DNA of 64,000 nucleotides from G963662265 sp963668545 (GTDB lineage: Bacteria; Spirochaetota; Spirochaetia; CADAEX01). Positions within the stretch are counted from its first letter, which is position 1. Every line of letters begins with the position of its first letter. This document shows, one piece after another, positions 62,361 through 64,000 of this stretch. A model generated the notes under the pieces. That model made no database searches and was not told the origin of the DNA. It worked only from the letters and a program-made list of their open reading frames with translations. The stretch lies in contig OY764868.1 of assembly GCA_963668545.1 (NCBI GenBank), positions 186,001 through 250,000 on the forward strand. The letters run 5' to 3'. The translations under genes and the position numbers were made by a program.

Positions 62361-62520
62361 TTACGCCCGGCAGGATTCGCCTTCCATTCGATGACATCGT
62401 GTCATCTCATTACAGGCCGCCTCATCTGTCTGGCGCATACATCCTGTATGCTTTTCTTCGCTTGCGCTCAGCGACAGATTCGGATCGAATCCTGTCTGGA
62501 AAACATACTGAATGTTGTTT
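62361..62520 (-). repeat. tRNA-Arg-associated element B: structured spacer with copy of the tRNA 3' end
   Basis: Between tRNA-Arg(TCG) and tRNA-Lys, inside the tRNA operon. On the minus strand it runs from the tRNA 3' end for 140 bases to an exact 19-nt copy of that end (62361-62379; original 62520-62538). Period 159 bp. It contains three hairpins (a GATTCG/CGAATC stem, GCATAC/GTATGC and GATGAC/GTCATC). Its last 49 bases before the copied tRNA end align ungapped with element A, with matching loop ACGAY and compensating stem changes. There is no independent terminator inside, unlike element A. Confidence 0.75.
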
Positions 62521-62594
<74 letters not shown>

Positions 62595-62606
62595 ACATTG
62601 AAAAAG

Positions 62607-62679
62607 GGTGGATAACGGGACTCGAACCCGCAACAACCAGAACCACAATCTGGTGCTCTACCATTGAACTATATCCACC
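62607..62679 (-). tRNA. tRNA-His(GTG)
   Basis: Cloverleaf with anticodon loop TTGTGGT (GTG). The extra G at position -1 is encoded and faces a C73 discriminator, as histidine tRNAs need. First gene of the operon. Confidence 0.97.
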
Positions 62680-62712
62680 ATGGTTTTGAAAACAGATAGC
62701 TGTTCCATGAGT

Positions 62713-62741
62713 AATATGTAGTAAATAAAAATATTTGTCAA
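62713..62741 (-). promoter_or_regulatory. Promoter of the five-tRNA operon
   Basis: On the minus strand TTGACA (62736-62741), 17 bases, CATATT (62713-62718). The -35 overlaps the last bases of the RarA-type gene. Confidence 0.7.
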
Positions 62742-64000
62742 GAACTCTGCTTTTTAAAACCCCAAAGAAAGATGTAGACTGTTCTCCAGCTGACCTCTCT
62801 GTCTGCAAGCTCATTTATAAATATTTCTTCAAGCCTGCTGAAAAGAGTCTGCGGCAGCTCCTTTTTTATTATTGAACCGTAGCTTCCGGGATCTGAAAGG
62901 TCCATCCAGCGGCTGATATTCCGGGATGTTATGAACCTGTTCTGCATATATGTCTTTTCCTTTATTCCGGGATCCCTGAACCCGGTTTTTTCAAGCATTT
63001 TCATGGTTTCTTCATCATCTCCTGAAACTGCTCTTTCATTTCTTCTGTAAACAGATTTTTCCGCTTCAATAAGAAGCGCTGTTTCTTCCTGTGAAAGGGA
63101 TTTTTTCTGCAGAAGCTCGGAAAGCCTTGTCGCTTTTCCGTGCAGGGGTTCCGCAATGGAAAATACTCCCCCAGCATCAAGGAGAGAATGGATTTTACTG
63201 AATACTTTATCTGTTGTGGGTATATTTCTCCCTATTACTGCATCGAAAGGAATATTCTGTTCAATTGTTTCAATATTTCCTTTCAGGATAATAGGCTTTT
63301 CCGTGTCATGAAGAGGGGTAGGGTAGTTGTTTATGAAATCTATTTCATCCTGGCTTTCAAGCAGTGTCCAGACTCCCCCTTCAGGGACCTTTCTGAGTGC
63401 TTCCCATAAAAGAAGACCCCTGTCACCTCCTGCAACCAGAACCCTGTCATGCCTGCTTAATGAACATTTTCTTATGATCCTGTCCCTGAGGGATGTCAGT
63501 ATCTCATTTTTGTTGTCAGCAGTTCTTTTAAGCCACTCATCCCTTTTTCTGTCCGGAGGAGTAAAGGTCAGTATGGAATTATCATCATTCCTTTCAAGCT
63601 GTGCTTCGAGCTGTGCTTCCCTTTTTCTGGCAATATCCGATTTTATTTCTTTTTCATAACCAAGGTCCCCTGGCTGATAGAAGACTCTTCCCTTGAGAGT
63701 TTCAGGAAGGTACTGCTGAGCTACCCAGTGGTCCTTGTAGGCATGGGGATAGAGATAGCCTTTCCCGTGTCCGAAACCGTGCTTGTCTCTTGAAGAATCC
63801 TTCAAATCATCCGGCACTTTTCCATTTTTTTCATTTCTTACAGCTTCAAGGGCATCAAAAAAAGAAAGTGCAGTATTGGATTTTTTTGCAGTTGCAAGAT
63901 ATATTGCAGCCTGTGACAGGAAGAAATTGCCTTCAGGCATTCCTATCCTTTCAAATGCCTGAACTGCTGAATTGACAATTATCAGTGCATTGGGATCAGC
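62738..64000 (-). CDS. rarA: RarA-type recombination factor C-terminus fused to a methyltransferase-like domain (5' end outside window)
   Basis: The frame is open to the window edge. The first ~110 visible residues match the C-terminal part of RarA/MgsA (clamp-loader-like AAA+ ATPase): ADPNALIIVNSAVQAFERIG, then LSQAAIYLATAKKSN, HGKGYLYPHAYKDHWVAQQY and LKGRVFYQPGDLGYE. Normal RarA ends soon after this. Here about 290 more residues follow, including a Rossmann-like VLVAGGDRGLLLWEALRKV (a SAM-methyltransferase motif I pattern), then FDAVIGRNIP and DAGGVFSIAEPLHG. This resembles a class I methyltransferase fold with weak motif I. It is a fusion or fused-domain version of RarA; the methyltransferase activity is inferred. 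Confidence 0.82.
   Translation of the reverse strand, partial: ADPNALIIVNSAVQAFERIGMPEGNFFLSQAAIYLATAKKSNTALSFFDALEAVRNEKNGKVPDDLKDSSRDKHGFGHGKGYLYPHAYKDHWVAQQYLPETLKGRVFYQPGDLGYEKEIKSDIARKREAQLEAQLERNDDNSILTFTPPDRKRDEWLKRTADNKNEILTSLRDRIIRKCSLSRHDRVLVAGGDRGLLLWEALRKVPEGGVWTLLESQDEIDFINNYPTPLHDTEKPIILKGNIETIEQNIPFDAVIGRNIPTTDKVFSKIHSLLDAGGVFSIAEPLHGKATRLSELLQKKSLSQEETALLIEAEKSVYRRNERAVSGDDEETMKMLEKTGFRDPGIKEKTYMQNRFITSRNISRWMDLSDPGSYGSIIKKELPQTLFSRLEEIFINELADREVSWRTVYIFLWGFKKQSS

Overview
The window looks like chromosome from a moderately AT-rich, fermentative, anaerobic spirochaete (Spirochaetales-like). The assignment is inferred. Substrate-binding proteins carry the short charged Gly/Lys/Glu stretch right after the signal peptide that is common in spirochaetes. 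Multi-receiver signalling proteins, TAXI-type binding proteins, a Na+-pumping decarboxylase, a ferredoxin-linked 2-oxoacid oxidoreductase and acetate kinase fit an anaerobic amino-acid/organic-acid fermenter. TTG and GTG starts with good Shine-Dalgarno sequences are frequent. There is no rRNA, no CRISPR array and no prophage.

Layout. 1-6.9 kb: the 3' end of a TAXI binding protein, a DeoR regulator with a YjbQ-family gene, a ZnuCB-like metal ABC transporter, a polar amino-acid ABC binding protein and permease, and TcdA-like and TatD genes. 7.0-14.5 kb: a ferredoxin-dependent 2-oxoacid oxidoreductase operon (delta, alpha, beta, gamma), then two successive [XRE-cupin regulator + acyl-CoA ligase] pairs. 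14.6-23.3 kb: a receiver/adenylate cyclase protein, an EamA exporter, carbonic anhydrase, tRNA-Pro and tRNA-Arg(TCT), Nth, a DtxR/MntR-like repressor, an Hpt-REC-REC-GGDEF protein and a lipoprotein with a zincin-like motif. 23.4-31.0 kb: an amino acid/amine locus with a class III aminotransferase, a TAXI binding protein, three tiny membrane proteins, an APC permease, a LysR regulator and a saccharopine-dehydrogenase-like enzyme. 31.2-42 kb: housekeeping genes (cardiolipin synthase, L28, MBL hydrolase, RecQ, YitT, NeuB-like, QueH) and a solitary REP-type tyrosine transposase between inverted ends. 42-54.5 kb: a putative outer-membrane protein, dNTPase, EtfBA, NudC, a Na+-translocating biotin decarboxylase operon and acetate kinase. 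54.7-64 kb: NrnA, a peptidase, ArgF, tig-clpP-clpX, a five-tRNA operon and the C-terminal part of a RarA protein with an extra methyltransferase-like domain.

How the parts fit together. Amino acids enter through the ABC, TAXI-associated and APC systems and are deaminated. The 2-oxoacids are oxidised to acyl-CoA with ferredoxin. Energy is conserved by acyl-CoA/acetate kinase chemistry and by the biotin-dependent Na+ pump. EtfBA could link acyl-CoA or NADH oxidation to ferredoxin.

The most interesting signal is a small structured element found twice, each time just 3' of a tRNA-Arg gene. Each copy is 159-202 bp long and ends in an 18-19 nt duplicate of the 3' end of that tRNA. The two copies share an ungapped 49-nt block whose central hairpin differs by compensatory base changes while its loop and flanks are conserved. 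I read this as an undescribed tRNA-Arg-associated structured RNA or miniature element, reminiscent of attachment-site duplications or of the E. coli tyrT (rtT) repeats.
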